Source: Absidia repens (taxonomy: Eukaryota; Mucoromycota; Mucoromycetes; Mucorales; Cunninghamellaceae). Taken from it: a DNA stretch of 64,000 bases. The position numbers were made by a program, and so were the translations under genes. Shown one piece after another: positions 37,004-51,512 of this stretch (positions are counted from its first letter, which is position 1; every line of letters starts with the position of its first letter). Below the pieces are notes generated by a model that saw only the letters and a program-made list of their open reading frames with translations, ran no database searches and had not been told where the DNA came from. Where the stretch lies: positions 930,001 through 994,000 of the forward strand of contig MCGE01000001.1 in NCBI GenBank assembly GCA_002105175.1, given 5' to 3'.

Positions 37004-39293
37004 TCATTCACGGTCTCCATTGGTTTCCAATTGCACCTTTTCGGCATCATGTTGATCAATTTTTCCTGTGATACCCATTGAATGGTCATTGTTGAGTTTT
37101 TCTGAGATATCCTTGATTCCATGAGGCTCGTCATCCCCTTCCAAAGCAGATGTAGCGTCCGAGGATTCCACATATCGCACGGGACCTTTGAAGACATATC
37201 TACCTCTGATGACCCAATATCCAGCAATAATAATCCAAAATGCACCGAAGAGGACAATCGAGTAGTTCATGTTGGATGCTTCCACAGGATATTCTGTTGG
37301 AAGAATAAACAAGACCGAGATCAGGGAGATCCAACACAATGCAATAATCCCATTGATCGTGCTAAAACGGCCTAAATGAAAGGGACCAGGAGTAAATTGA
37401 GACCGATTCAACAAGAGACAAAGTGTGGGGAAACCATACGTGATGTATAAGCTGATCGTGCAGACACTGGTGATGGCCACAAACGCTGTCTCAGAACCAA
37501 GCGAGATCAAACCAAGTAGCGCAGCAATAAACAAGATGGCCCATGCAGCGATCACAGGTGTTTGGGTTTTCGCGTTAAGGCGGTAGAGCGTGCCACTGAA
37601 TGGAAGAGCCTTGTCACGTGCCAGAGCGTATATCAAACGAGAATTGGAAGTCACCCCCGCATTGCCACAAAAGAATACTGCCACAATAATCACGCATAAT
37701 ACAATCAATGCACCAGTTTTTCCAAGTGCGTCCAAAAATATTTGTGCCGTAGGAATGCCAGTTTTTGTGTTGATCACTCCGTCCAAGTCCTGAATGCTGA
37801 ATGTGATTGCGAGAAGATAGGCGAGTCCAAGGCCAGAGGTCATAGCAATGGAAGTCAGAATAGAGATAGGACCAGCCCTTTGTGCATTTTTTGTTTCTTC
37901 TGTCTAAAAACAAAGATGGTAATAAAATAAGTGCCAATTAGCAGGTAAGAATCATCACTAATAAAATAAGCATTCTACTTTTACCATATGAGCAGCAGAA
38001 TCATAGCCGGTGAAAGAGTATTGACTTTGAAGAAGACCCAAAAGGACAGCGAAACCATTGTTGCTCCAGCCAGAATGATTTTCAAAATCGGTAAAAACAA
38101 ATTTAGGGGATGCAGGAGAGTTCCTTGTGCAAACCAGGACAGATATGATGATCCCCAGCGTTCCAAATAAATGCCAATATACTATCATGCACATTTCCAT
38201 CCAAAATATATGATCCGCGCAAAAAAAAAAAAGAGGGAGAATGAATGTGTTGGTAAGAGATAAGACAGAGTCAATAAATGAAACCAAAATCAAGCACTTA
38301 CAGGAGATAACATTCATCATTCCAATTGCTTTTGTACCAAAAGTATTCAGCAAACCTTGTAAAAATAAGATAGCAATATAGATACCGACGGTCGCACCAG
38401 GAGATGCTGACCATTCTGTGCCAACGGCTATCGTCCCAACAACAATAAGAGCTAGACCAAAATTGACCGAAGCAGTACCAGCAATCTGACCAATCAAGTT
38501 GAACATACCGGTGAAATAGGCGGCAATGGGGGACCATTTTTTTGTTGACAAAGATGCTGCCCCTACATAAAAGTTTTATACGTAAAGATCTGCTCTGGTT
38601 CTTTTTTTTTTTTGTATATGATCTAGTACTTACAATAATATAGACCGCCTGAGGTGGGTAAAGAGGAACATACTATCAAAGAAACCCAGAATCAATCAAC
38701 TTATCCAATCATAGGCAGCAGATGCACCAGTCGATCATCTCTTTTTTTTTACCTTCCGACATTGATAGAGCAACAGTAAGGGTCATGATGGTGACAAAAA
38801 TCCAACCAAAGATAATTACTACCTAGAAAAAATCGGTGAGTCAACGAAGACACAGTAATTATTTTTTCCATGTTTTCTTTTTTGCAATATATGACTTACT
38901 GGTCCACCTGGATTGAAAAAAAAAAAGAAATACCAAAAATATCACATCAGTTAACAAGTGTGTGCATTTTTTAAGATAAAAAAAAAAAAGAAGAAAAGGG
39001 AGGCGTGTCGACTACAATTTTTACCTGTCATCAAAGCAGTTCCATAGAGAGGGGTCAGACCACTTAGAAGACTCATGGTGGTAAAACATAAGCAAAAATT
39101 TCTAAAGGACGAGAGTGAGCGGTTAAGTTCCTATAATTTTCGTCAAGTGGAGAATAAAGAGAAACGGAAATTCAGGTCAATGAAATTAGTAAATAAAAAT
39201 CACAATGAGTTATATACTATATTTTGTTACCTGTTTGTATCCAAGCTTATTTAAAAGCTCTTCATCCTTGGTAATGGACTTGCCTTCTTCCAT
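37004..39293 (-). CDS. Amino-acid permease (APC superfamily, GABA/choline-type)
   Basis: Eight exons: 39293-39231, 39130-39025, 38907-38900, 38822-38753, 38672-38634, 38562-38302, 38181-37985 and 37903-37004. They join in phase to 547 aa. The third exon is only 8 bases and supplies part of the family motif TGGPVVIIFGWIFV. Other hallmarks are MSEVCSSLPTSGGLYYWAA and the cytoplasmic loop YDSAAHMTEETKNAQRAGP. About 12 hydrophobic segments are seen, with a hydrophilic C-terminus ending NGDRE. The family (Uga4, Hnm1, fungal amino-acid/choline transporters) imports amino acids, GABA, polyamines or choline by proton symport. The substrate cannot be decided from sequence. Confidence 0.94.
38900..38907 (-). 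other. 8-base micro-exon of the permease gene
   Basis: A TTCAATCCAG acceptor and a GTAAGTCA donor flank just 8 coding bases. Including them restores phase and the conserved Gly-Gly-Pro motif. Skipping them would break the frame. Confidence 0.85.
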
Positions 39294-39639
39294 TAAGGTA
39301 AAGGGAATAAACGCAAAAAAAAAGAATAAAGGTGAAAAAAGAAAATTTTTCTTTTTGTAGCAAATTAATTTTTAAAAGACCGTAAACTATATACCCAAAA
39401 ACGATTGGAAAGTATATATTTCGCCACATGTGATATTAATTTATGATTTTGACGGGGGGGGGCTATTTAAGCCTATGAAATGACTCCAAATAAAAAAGTA
39501 AACATCATTGTTTGATAACAAACATTAAACGGAGTTCTGAATGACACCTATACAGTAAACTGAAAGTGAATGTAAATTGTCTAAACTGTGAGTTTGTAAG
39601 CGCAGTAAATATTAATTGTTGTGGTTCTTTTAAATTTTG
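39294..39639. other. Permease promoter region
   Basis: AT-rich sequence with a G run at 39456-39462. No specific element is recognised. Confidence 0.4.
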
Positions 39640-40960
39640 AATTGTTTTGGAGAGTGTCGCTGAGGATGTTACCACTTCGCACTCCCAATTTCAAAACATA
39701 TTTTGCCGCGAGATGCAAACGTTTCCACTCCTCCTAAAAAAAAAACAGTTGACCTATTTCACGCTAGGGGAAGGTCGTTGAAGTGTGGTCACACTGGTAA
39801 GCTAGTTAGAGGGTGTATAGTAGGATACTCACAAAACATCTGCAAACACAGATTTTATAACACTTAATAGGTCAGGGTGGTTAATAAAAAGGATATGATT
39901 TTTTGGAAGGCATTTGATAGATATTAAACTAATAACGCGGGGTTCATTGTAGCAAGGGATCTAATGGTGGTAATAAGAAAGAGATCTGAAGAATGGTCAC
40001 CACTTATATAAAGGACAATTGTAAAGATGATAGTAGTGTACTGTGCAAGACATGATAAAGACTATAAAAGTATATCTTAATTGACGACACAACGATGGTC
40101 ATCACTAATGTAAGGCGGCGATGGTAAAATGAAAGATCACTTGTACATGATATAAAAGAGACTCATGGGACATTTTTCATTGAAGTATGTAAAAAGAAAC
40201 ATGTTTTATCAAGATACAGATACAAACTATGGACAAACTAAGAATAAACTAAGCTAATGACGATTTCAAAAAGTCACCCAATGGTGCCTTCTGACCCCGA
40301 ATCCAAAATGAAAGGGTTTCCCTATGCATCTTGTAATCCCTAAGCTGAAAAACATTCTAGGCTAGTCCTGATACTAATCTAAGGTCGCCATAACCTCATA
40401 AAAGTCACAATGATGGAGAGAGAGAAAAGGGAAAGAGTGAAAAAATCAAAAATGGGTCAAAATAAACTCACGTGTGCGGGATTTCAAATGTTTTCGTCGC
40501 CACTGAGATTATTTTTCTCCAGCATCTTGATAGATACAAATAAGGAAAGCCGCTTTTTTTCTACAACAATAAACACCATGCAACATCATCAACACGGTAG
40601 TTCTCTTTTCAAGACTGCTGTCGTCACCGTTCAACAACACGAGTATGGTGACTTTTTTTCCGTTCACACAGTTAATATGGGTGGTATTGTGGTTCTGTCT
40701 ATCTTTTAAAGTAATCGTCACCATTTAGCATTGACAATAAGGTGCTTCCCTACTGATGATGACTTTGAATCCGCCATAGAACAATTCGATCAAGTTTAGT
40801 TCATTGTCATCACTGCACTGTTCATAGAATGGTTTACTACTGTACGCACTTTAAAATAGAATATCATAGCATATCCTCGCTGATTAGACTCCATACTCTA
40901 CATTACTCTATATTCCAAAAATGTAAAGTGAATGTCATTATATACTATGGCACAATAATG
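39640..40960 (+). repeat. Dispersed intergenic repeat, copy 7 (long)
   Basis: The left part has CACTCCCAATTTCAAAAC at about 39680 and GATACTCACAAAACATCTGC at about 39827, like the copy at 61 kb. The core hairpin region is at about 40308-40356, with a weaker 3' arm. CTCACGTGTGCGGGATTT is at about 40467. Beyond it, ACACCATGCAACATCATCAACA at about 40572 and a decayed right part match the copies at 53 and 62 kb. Noncoding. Confidence 0.75.
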
Positions 40961-41720
40961 ATACAGTAATGCATGATACTGTAGATGCAATTGATTGAAT
41001 AATAAAATAATAATAATAATACTGAAAAGGTAAAAAGGAAAAAAAAGGTTTTAATAGGTAACGCATCATGTTGATAATTCTATGTCAATCTTTTTTTTTT
41101 TTGTGTATAAAAGAACTGTGCGCCAAATTTGGAGATGCTGTTTTTATGATAGTGGATTGTCAATATCCCTTGATTTCGTTTGCAATGAAAGTACAGAGTC
41201 GATCCAATAGATTTTAGACTTATTCTAATGGTATGAGGGCATATTGGATATAAATTTTGACCCAAAGTCAACGAAATAAATTGGCTTTTGAATAATAAAA
41301 ATCCGGAGAGTAGATCGGAGGTGAATTATGACAGAGAAGGGTCAATACGAAAAAAAGAAGTAGAGATTTCATAGCGAGAAGGAAGGATGGGTTGGAAACG
41401 ATATACATACGGTATATGTACTACATATTAACACGAAAAAAGAAAATGAAAAGAACTTCATGCACATCGTCGTTCAAAACAGTGTGATGAGTAAAGGAGC
41501 TTGGCCTAAACTTATCGCTACCGAAATATCATTGATTTTTCGGTTACAACTAAAAGAAAAAAATGCAAAAAATAGCATCTATATTGAGGACATATAAAAC
41601 AAACAAAACAAAGCGAGTTTTTATTGATTGATAAAAATGGATGGGTAATTGAATCTAAAACTAAAATGTTGTAGGAGCGAGAAGACTAGCTAAACATATA
41701 GAACGCAATAGTCCTTTTCT
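40961..41720. other. COX8 3' flank
   Basis: AT-rich sequence. ORFs here are short and not conserved-looking. No gene is recognised. Confidence 0.4.
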
Positions 41721-42194
41721 TTAGTTGGCGCCAGCCTTGTAGCTATAATAATGAAAGAAAAGAAAAGAATAATAATTAGTTATCATATTCTTGCTATCAG
41801 CATAGTGTTTGTATACTTACAATTGCCAGTAAGCACCTTTAGAAATATGATATAGAAGAAATTGAGTGAGTACACTAAAACGCGATTGAATGACGTTGAA
41901 AGGAATGAACTTACCAATGAAAGGAGCAGCAAAGCCCAAACCGAGGTAAAGGGTCATCTTGACAGCAAGACCAGTACGGTTCTTGGTGTTGAAAGGAATG
42001 TTCTATGGTAACAAAACAAAAGGCTGTTAGTCAGATACACCCTTTGGCAGAATATAAATCCTAATGTATATGGTAGCCGAAGTTTCTCTTACTTGACCGT
42101 GAGAGTTTTCGAAGTGGTACAAGTCAGAGCGCATAACTTGACGAGTAGCCAAACGAGAGCGGATGGCAGAACGGGCAATGACGTTGGAGTACAT
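41721..42194 (-). CDS. COX8: Cytochrome c oxidase subunit VIIc-type (fungal Cox8)
   Basis: Four exons (42194-42093, 42002-41915, 41836-41821, 41742-41721) join in phase to only 75 aa. The gene would be missed without splicing. A basic mitochondrial presequence (MYSNVIARSAIRSRLATRQV) leads to the mature start ENSHGQNIPFNTKNR. A single transmembrane helix (LYLGLGFAAPFIGAYWQF) and the tail YKAGAN follow. This matches the subunit VIIc/Cox8 family in length and motif (ENIPF...GFAxPF). It is a small inner-membrane subunit of respiratory complex IV. Two of the exons are 16 and 22 bases long. Confidence 0.92.
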
Positions 42195-42712
42195 GATCAA
42201 TAAAAATTAAAAGAGTAGGGAGGGTTGAAAGAGGAAAAAAGAAATGGCGCCAGATTAAAAGAAAAATGTTTTGTGATTGTTAGCCCCCGGAAACGATGAC
42301 AAGTTTTAAACCCCCGGCGGTCAAAAACTCACGTCACTTAATTTTGTGAGAAAAAAAAAAGGGATCTGTCCAATGCAAAAAGACTGAAAAGAATAGGCAT
42401 CTGTTTAAAATACTGGTGTCAGCTATCATCAGACGATATAATGCTGATTGATCGGTTTTAGTGATGATGAATGAAGCGGAATGTCAAGTAAGCCCTAAGA
42501 CGTTTTATTTTTCCACATCAAAAAAAGATATACATTTATGGGCCTCAGCGATTGATGTTCATCTTGATTTTTATCCCAAATAGGAAAGACACAAAACGAA
42601 TAAACTCCGAAACCTTGATGCTGACTGACACTTAAGAAACTCGTAAAATTTATCTTTTTCTTCTTTTCTCTTTCTGTAATTTTTTTTTATTTTATTTAAT
42701 AACATATATATC
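42195..42712. promoter_or_regulatory. Divergent promoter of COX8 and LYS9
   Basis: 518 bp between the two start codons. A CCAAT box is near 42370 and AT-rich leader sequence lies before LYS9. No TGACTCA is present. Shared control is possible but not shown. Confidence 0.45.
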
Positions 42713-44538
42713 ATGTCTGAAAAGTAAGTTCCTCTACATAGATATATGTATAAATATGTAGTGTGCTAATACTAGTTACCCTACTCAATTATAGGAAGGT
42801 ACTTTTGCTTGGTTCCGGTTTCGTCGCCGCTCCCGCTGTTGAATACATCCTTCGTCGTCCTGAAAACAAGCTCACTATTGGTAAAGGATGAACTACGCGT
42901 ATGAATGAAGAAATGAAATTTCTATACTGTTGCTAACCTTTCATTGTACGTGGGGTAACTTTTTTTTTTTTAGCCAGTAGACGCCTTGAAAATGCTGAAG
43001 CTTTAGTAAAGGAATACCCTGCTGCTACAGCTGTTTCTTGCGATATCAATGATGAAAAAGCTATTGAAGACTTGGTGGCTAAACATGATCTTGTTATCAG
43101 GTAAGATACTGTAAAAAACAAACAAACCATAGATAATTGATTACGTGTCTTGCATCAATCACAATATTCATGTAATTCATTGCTTTTGGTGTCATTGTTA
43201 TTATTTAGTTTGATTCCTTATATCTACCACGCTTTGGTTATCAAGGCTGCTGTTAAACATAAGAAGAATGTTGTCACCACTTCTTATGTCTCTCCTGCCA
43301 TGATGGAATACGATCAAGCGTAAGTGGCCATTATAAAGTTCAGAATGTGGGAAAAGTGAGATTCGGAGTTTGTGCGATGGATCTAATGTGTGTAAGGGGA
43401 ATAATACGTGATGCTTATTGTTTACATGTATTATTTTTTTCAGTGCTAAGGATGCTGGTATCACAGTGATGAACGAAATCGGTCTTGATCCTGGAATTGA
43501 TCACTTGTATGCTGTTCGCACCATTGAAGAAGTTCATAACCAAGGTGGCAAGGTAAAAGACAAAATTCAAAGGGGGTTGAGAGAATACACCTTGTAAATA
43601 ATGAATGACTCATATCTTTTATGGTTTAGCTTCTGGAATTCATCTCTTTCTGTGGTGGCCTTCCCGCTCCCGAAAACTCTAACAATCCCTTTGGTTACAA
43701 GTTCTCATGGTCTGCTCGTGGTGTATTGTTGGCTTTGAAAAACACTGCCAAGTACCTTGAACACGGCAAAGTGGTTGAAGTGTCAGGCACCGCGTTGATG
43801 GACTCTGCTCGTAAATTGAATGCTGGTTATCCCGGTTTTGCTTTTGTAGGCTACGGTAACCGTGACTCTACTCCTTATGACAAACGCTACAACATCCCTG
43901 AAGCCAACACAATCATCCGTGGTACTCTCCGTTATGATGGTTTCTGTCAATTTGTCAAGGCTCTCTTCAAACTCGGTTTCCTCAGTGAAGATGCTCAAGC
44001 TTCATTGGCCCAAGATGCCCCTGAAATTGCCTGGAACCAAGTGATCGCTAATGTGTCTGGTGCCAAGAGCACTCAAGAAGAAGATCTGAAGAACGCCATC
44101 ATTGCCAAGTGCAATCTCGAAAACGATGACAACAAGGCTCAAATTCTTGATGGTATGCGATGGGTTGGCTTCTTCTCTAACACCAAGGTGACCCGACGAA
44201 ACAACCTGCTCGATACATTCTGTGCTACTTTGGAACAAAAAATGCAATACGAAGAAGGCGAACGTGATTTGGTCTTCTTGCAACACCGCTTTGAAATTGA
44301 ACTCAAGGATGGCTCCAAACAAACTCGTACCTCTACTCTTGTTGAATACGGTAAGCCAGGTGGTTTCTCTGCTATGGCCAAGACTGTGGGTGTTCCTTGT
44401 GGTATTGCTGTCCAACTCATTTTGGATGGAAAATTGACCAAGACTGGTGTGCTTGCTCCTATGTCTTCAGAAATCAACGACCCTATTATTGAATTGCTTG
44501 AACAAGAAGGCATTGGCATGGTAGAAAAGATTTTGTAG
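42713..44538 (+). CDS. LYS9: Saccharopine dehydrogenase (NADP+, L-glutamate-forming)
   Basis: Six exons (42713-42723, 42795-42880, 42974-43100, 43209-43319, 43444-43552, 43630-44538) encode 450 aa, matching yeast Lys9 (446). The first exon has 11 bases. The Rossmann start KKVLLLGSGFVAAPAVEYI is typical. HDLVISLIPYIYH, KKNVVTTSYVSPAM, GLDPGIDHLYA and CGGLPAPENSNNPFGYKFSWS follow. The enzyme condenses aminoadipate semialdehyde with glutamate in the alpha-aminoadipate route of lysine synthesis. An exact TGACTCA lies in intron 5 (43606-43612). It is followed in tandem by IDH2. Confidence 0.96.
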
Positions 44539-44829
44539 ATACTTTTTGATTAGCTTAGATACATGTGAGATTTTTTTTTTATATTTATTATAGTATATAT
44601 ATTATCTGATATTCAATAAAAAACTCCGTTTTTGTTTTCAGTGTATTCTGTTGAATGGGAAGGTATTGATTGGAAACTGGTGGAACAAGGGTGGCAAGGG
44701 TAATAGCGGCAAATCATTAGACCGGCGGTATAGGCTAATATTGTTTTTTTTTCAGCGTTTAAAAAAAGTTTTTCTTTTTTTTCCCGCTCTTCTTTGTTTT
44801 TCTTTCTCACCTCACTCCTTCGATACAAC

Positions 44830-46430
<1,601 letters not shown>

Positions 46431-47499
46431 ATGGATTTTTGTAAAGAAACTTAGTTTTTAGTTCGCTCCATTCCCCATCCCCCCCTCTCCACCATCCCTC
46501 ATTTGATTGTATTCAATAGTCTTTCCCCCTCCTCTTTTATATTCTTTTATTAGTATCATTACCCTTCATTTGTTGAATATTTTGTCTTGCTGTTAGTGTT
46601 AACAAAAATTCAAATAAATATTTTATATATATTCATAGAGATCATACAATGCAATTTTATACTCGTGTCTTTTATAGTTTTATATGCCCATATATTACAT
46701 CATGCAAATACATGTCTGCAACGGAAAATAACCCCAAAAATGGGCAGGACTCCAGACATTCCTATTTCGCACAACTAAATTCCAAATGCATAATTAGTTT
46801 AGTGAACAAAGGAACCATCCAATTTTATACTATCTTATTATGAAATGTATGCTACTGTATCGGTAGTTTCCGTTTCATTATCTTATATAAGTCTATGCGT
46901 CTCTTTTTATTTTTATTTTTCCAGAAATATCAATTAGTAATAAATCACTGCGAAGATTGTCGTATACATATGCGAAGTGACACAGATGGGTGAGCAAAAA
47001 AGAGCACTAGGGGAACGGGTAAACTGCCCATACACACCTGTTTCCTCCGTTTTTACAGACTCATACAGTTTATATCATTTAGGAGAGTAACTATATGAAA
47101 TAGTCTGAGTATTGTAAGCAGATGAATATGGTAGCTTTTGTTACTAACAACTGCTGAAATGCGCCATTGTCCTCGAGTTATATCTTACATATGCACTTCA
47201 TCGACCAAATCGAAATGATGCATTTATTGTGCTGTTAACGGAGTATACATTGGGCAACACTACCAGGGGGAGGGGTTAACAATAAAGACAATGAATAACA
47301 ACAACAATTTTTTTACTATGTGATGTATACTTTGGTTGTTGTCGTAAAACAGTTTTTTAAACGTAGAACAGTAAGAGGATGATTTTCAAAGCTTGTACCT
47401 CTGAAACTAGAGGATGTGATGGGCATATATAATACGTATAGTAAACCGTATTCGGAGAGGAACTTCTTTAAATGATATGATATTACCTAAAGCATAATG
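46431..47499. other. IDH2 3' flank, no gene
   Basis: AT-rich sequence with polyadenylation-type AATAAA at about 46615. No gene, RNA or clear repeat is recognised in this kilobase. Confidence 0.45.
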
Positions 47500-48665
47500 A
47501 TGCAGTATAAACTACAAAAGAAAGTGTTGAAGTCATATAAACATTTTTTATTGTAGGATAACCATAAATAAGGTAAACTAAAGTATAAGATATTCTAAGG
47601 TGCGTGACAAATTATTGTGCAGTTGAATTGAGAGCAATCATATGGTATGGTGTGTATAACAAATCAATTTACAGTGAAAGGGGAGTGGGAAGTAAAAAAC
47701 TGAGAAGAGGATTCTTCTGGTATGTCTGGAGAAAGTTCCCCACAGGAAACCATTTCACGTCCCGCTCGCGTGATTTTGTTTTCTCCGCTCTCTTCCTTTT
47801 CCTTTTCTTTTTCCTTCAATTTTTTTGGTCGCCTTTCAACTTCTTCGACATTATGTTGGACTTAGAATAGTGTCAGCACTAGTTTAGAGGGGTCTCCTGC
47901 TCAGGGATTACAAGATACTGGGGAAACCCTTTCATTTTGGATCTAGGATCTGAGAACACCATTAGTTTGCTTTTTGGAGTCATCATTAGCTTAGATCATT
48001 CTTAGTTTGCCATAGCTTGTATCTATTGTATCTGTATCTGAATAAAATATGGCACTTTTTACTTGCTTCAATGAAAGTGTTGCATTAGCTTCTCTTATGT
48101 CTTGTGCGTAATAGATCCATTCTTATGACATCTCCCCTTTTGATTAGTATTGACCGCTTTTATGTTTCAGTCAAAGATATCACTTTTGTCTATCTCATGC
48201 CTTGTAATGTAACATTATGCTAGTTCTCGTTTTAGAATTGTGCTTTTAGATTAGTGTCGATTATCCTTCGAATAAAGCATTGGACTTTGTCATTGTTCGT
48301 CCCATAAGTTATTCCATTAAATCCTGTGCTACTACGAAACCTCTCTCATCTTTAGTTTTAATATCTACCAGTGTCCTTCAATAAAGTATGTCTTTTTATT
48401 AACAATCCTCCGACCCATCGTGTAGCCAACAATGCCGCTATTGTAACTTTTTTTTTTTCTCGTACACGTTCACATCTATATACTCATTCATCCATATATT
48501 GGCACACACATACACATATGTACTATATACACCAAACACAGTGAGAGACAGAGACATTGTATATTTTCAAAGGGTTTTTATTGAGATAAAGTATGAATGG
48601 ATAATGATGTCAAATAAAGCAAGTGATTTGTTTTTTATTGTATCGAATAATTGATTAAATTCCAA
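47500..48665 (-). repeat. Dispersed intergenic repeat, copy 8
   Basis: GGATAACCATAAATAAGGTAAA at about 47558 matches the left part of copy 1. A worn TCACGTCCCGCTCGCGTG block is at about 47755. Hairpin arms are near 47887-47897 and 47921-47932, with ATTAGCTTAG and TAGTTTGCCATAGCTTG following at about 47988. The tail from about 48440 (CACACACATACACAT...GAGAGACAGAGACATTG...TTTTTATTGAGA) is shared with copy 6. Noncoding. Confidence 0.75.
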
Positions 48666-48908
48666 CTATTTCTAAAATACCAAATCCCTTGTATTATCTA
48701 ACGATCATGTTCATGAATATACCATGGAAATCTTTTTCATTTTCTTATATACAACAGCATCAAAATAAACACCAAAAAATAGCAACAGTTCTTCAATACT
48801 AAGCCTTTAAGTAAACTAATAGATGGTAAAAATAATTCAATACTAAACTAATGAATAAAGTAATTGATAATAGAACTAATTCAATACTACACTAATATCT
48901 ACGGCCAA

Positions 48909-49689
48909 TCATGCAGATTTCTTAACCTTTTTCTTTTTCTTCTGAAAGTCGCGCCAGCTGTTGACACGTGTTTCCTATAGAACGAGTAATACAAAGATTA
49001 GCGTCTCGTCTTTATTATTATGATTATTACTATTGTATATTTACCCTTGTGTTTTCCCATTCCTTTTGCTCATCTGCCTTGCGTTTCCTTTCCTTGGCAG
49101 CCAATTCCACCTTCCTTGCTTCAGCGCCTTCAGTTTCCAAATCCCTTTTGATGATCCGCCGACGTCGTAGTTCTAGTTCAATCAACAGTTGTTTGAGTTT
49201 CGCTTGCACGTCGCGCCGACCTTGTTCTGTTGATAAATGGGGGTAAGCAGAATCATCCACCACTGATAAAGAAGTTGTTGGCGTATCTGTTTTTTCGTTT
49301 GTCGTTGCAGCAGCTGTTGGGATAGTTCCAGGCGTTGTCATTTTAATTTTTTCAAAGCCTTTTCCCTTCAAGATCTCCACTTTGGCTTCTTGGATAAGGT
49401 CAAGTAAAAATTGAAGTTGAGTCGTATCGTTCAGATCTGATTCCGCCTTTTTCAGTTTAGCAAAAGCTTCTTGAGCATCAGAGTGGTTGACCTTGTCAGG
49501 ATGAATCATGAGTGACTTTTTACGATAGGCCATCTTGATGGATTTAGGAGATGGATTATCATAAGGTAGCTCCAAAATACCAAAAGGATCCAGCTTGAAG
49601 CTTGCCATTACTCGTTCTATTTCCATATGTTTCTCGGATTGGGAGAAGTACTTATCCAAGTCCGCATCAGTCTCCAAGTCGTTGGCCAT
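48909..49689 (-). CDS. SPF31: DnaJ-domain protein, DNAJC8/Spf31 type
   Basis: Two exons (49689-49045, 48974-48909) encode 236 aa. The J-domain covers about residues 37-100 (DPFGILELP, then AYRKKSLMIHPDKV with the essential HPD). A Lys/Arg/Glu-rich helical region and the C-terminal motif RVNSWRDFQKKKKKVKK, recovered by splicing, are typical of DNAJC8. In animals and fission yeast this protein associates with the spliceosome. The chosen start MANDLETDADLDKYF gives the family length; a longer N-terminal reading frame is probably leader. It is divergent to PPIL4. Confidence 0.93.
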
Positions 49690-49861
49690 AGTTGTTGAAT
49701 ATTGTAAAAGGGGGTAGAAAAACAATGCGTGTCAAGAAATTGGGCCAAAAAAAAGGAAAAGGGCGGGATGCGAATATTTATCGAAAATAAATCCTACTCT
49801 TTTTCCCTTTCTGTTTTTTTTTTTTTTTTTTTTTTTTTTGGTAATAGCTCAACTCAGATTA
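49690..49861. promoter_or_regulatory. Bidirectional promoter SPF31 / PPIL4 with poly(T) tract
   Basis: Only 172 bp separate the two start codons. A 26-T run (49814-49839) lies in the middle. Such poly(dA:dT) tracts exclude nucleosomes and are common in fungal bidirectional promoters. Confidence 0.6.
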
Positions 49862-51512
49862 ATGGTAAGCAATTGATATCATAAATTGTGTATAACTTTG
49901 TAGAAAAAAATGACATTACTAACTAGAAAAAACAAACAAACTATTTTTATGTTTTTCTTTTCCAATAACGATTATGTTTAACTCTTTGTTGGTTGAATAA
50001 ATAGTCTGTCTTGTTAGAAACGTCGATTGGCGATATAGTGATTGATCTGCACACCGAAGAATGTCCACGCACCAGTCTCAACTTTTTGAAACTATGTAAA
50101 GTCAAATATTACAACTTTGCACCATTCCACAATGTTCAAAAAAACTTCATGGCACAAACAGGCGATCCAACTGGAAAAGGCGATGGTGGCTCATCGATTT
50201 TTGGTGAAATTAACGGCAATCAACAGCGATACTTTCCTGCAGAAATTCGTCCGCATCTGAAACATCAACAACGGGGCACGGTCTCAATGGCAGTCTCGAA
50301 TGAACAACAACAAGAGGATCCGGAATCAGGGGGCGCGGTCAGTGGTAGTCAATTCTTTATTACTTTGGCGGATGGACTGGATTATTTGGATGGCAAGTAT
50401 ACGGTGTTCGGTCAAGTAGCTGAAGGATGGGACGTTTTGGACAAACTCAACGAAGCGTATTGCGATGCTCAAGGTCGACCTTACCGGGATATTCGTATAC
50501 GTCACACAGTGGTATTGGATGATCCGTTTGATGACCCTGAAGGCTTGCAAGTGCCCGACGCTTCCCCTGTGCCTACGAAGGAGCAACTAGAATCTATCCG
50601 AATCGGCGAAGAAGAAGACATCGAAGAAAATGGTGACGTAGAGGAACTGGAACGACGAAAACGTGCTCGTGAAGCCAAGGCCCAGGCGCTTACACTGGAG
50701 ATGGTTGGTGATTTGCCGTTTGCTGAAGTCCGCCCTCCTGAAAACATCCTCTTTGTATGCAAACTCAACCCTGTGACTCGTGACGAAGACTTGGAATTGA
50801 TCTTTTCTCGCTTTGGTCGTATCAATAGCTGTGAAATTATTCGGGATCGGACAACTGGTGAATCACTATCTTATGCTTTCATTGAATTTGATGAAAAGGA
50901 ACATGCTGAAGAGGTAATAAAATAAATGTAAAAAGTATTTATATCTTCTAGGGGATTGATCTGATCGACTTTTCTTTCTTCTTTTCTTTTTAGGCTTACT
51001 TCAAAATGCAATCTGTGTTAATCGATGATCGTCGTATCCATGTGGACTTTTCCCAATCTGTATCAAAACTTCATAAGGACTGGATCTCGAAACGAATGCA
51101 AGCTGGTGCTGGTCAATCAATGGGTGGATTTGACGATTTACAGAAACGAACACGATACCGTGCCGGCGATAGCAAACAGCGTGGCGAAAATTATGAATAT
51201 GTATTTGACGACAACTCATCTAAACGATCTTCACATCGATCCGACAAACCTTCCTCTGGACGACATCATCAACGACGACGCAGTCGAAGTCCTAGTGGCA
51301 GTCATCACCGAAGTAGACATCGAGATCGATCGGCATCACCATCATCACCATCGGACTACAACAATAGACGCGATTACAAAAGCTCAAGCAGTAGGGACCA
51401 TCATCATTATCATCATCATCGCTCCGATAGTGATAGGAATAGGAATAGGGACAATGATCGACGACGAGATGATAGAGACAGAAGAAGAGATAGTGAGCGA
51501 AGACATCATTAG
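49862..51512 (+). CDS. PPIL4: Cyclophilin-RRM protein, PPIL4 type peptidyl-prolyl isomerase
   Basis: Three coding exons (49862-49864, 50005-50913, 50994-51512) encode 476 aa. The first contributes only the ATG, and splicing gives the conserved start [20 protein letters not shown]. The cyclophilin domain (residues 1-165: [44 protein letters not shown]) is followed by an acidic/charged linker. An RRM comes next ([30 protein letters not shown], split by intron 2). The Arg/Ser/His/Asp-rich tail ([16 protein letters not shown]) is typical of splicing factors. The protein is nuclear and spliceosome-associated. Confidence 0.95.
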
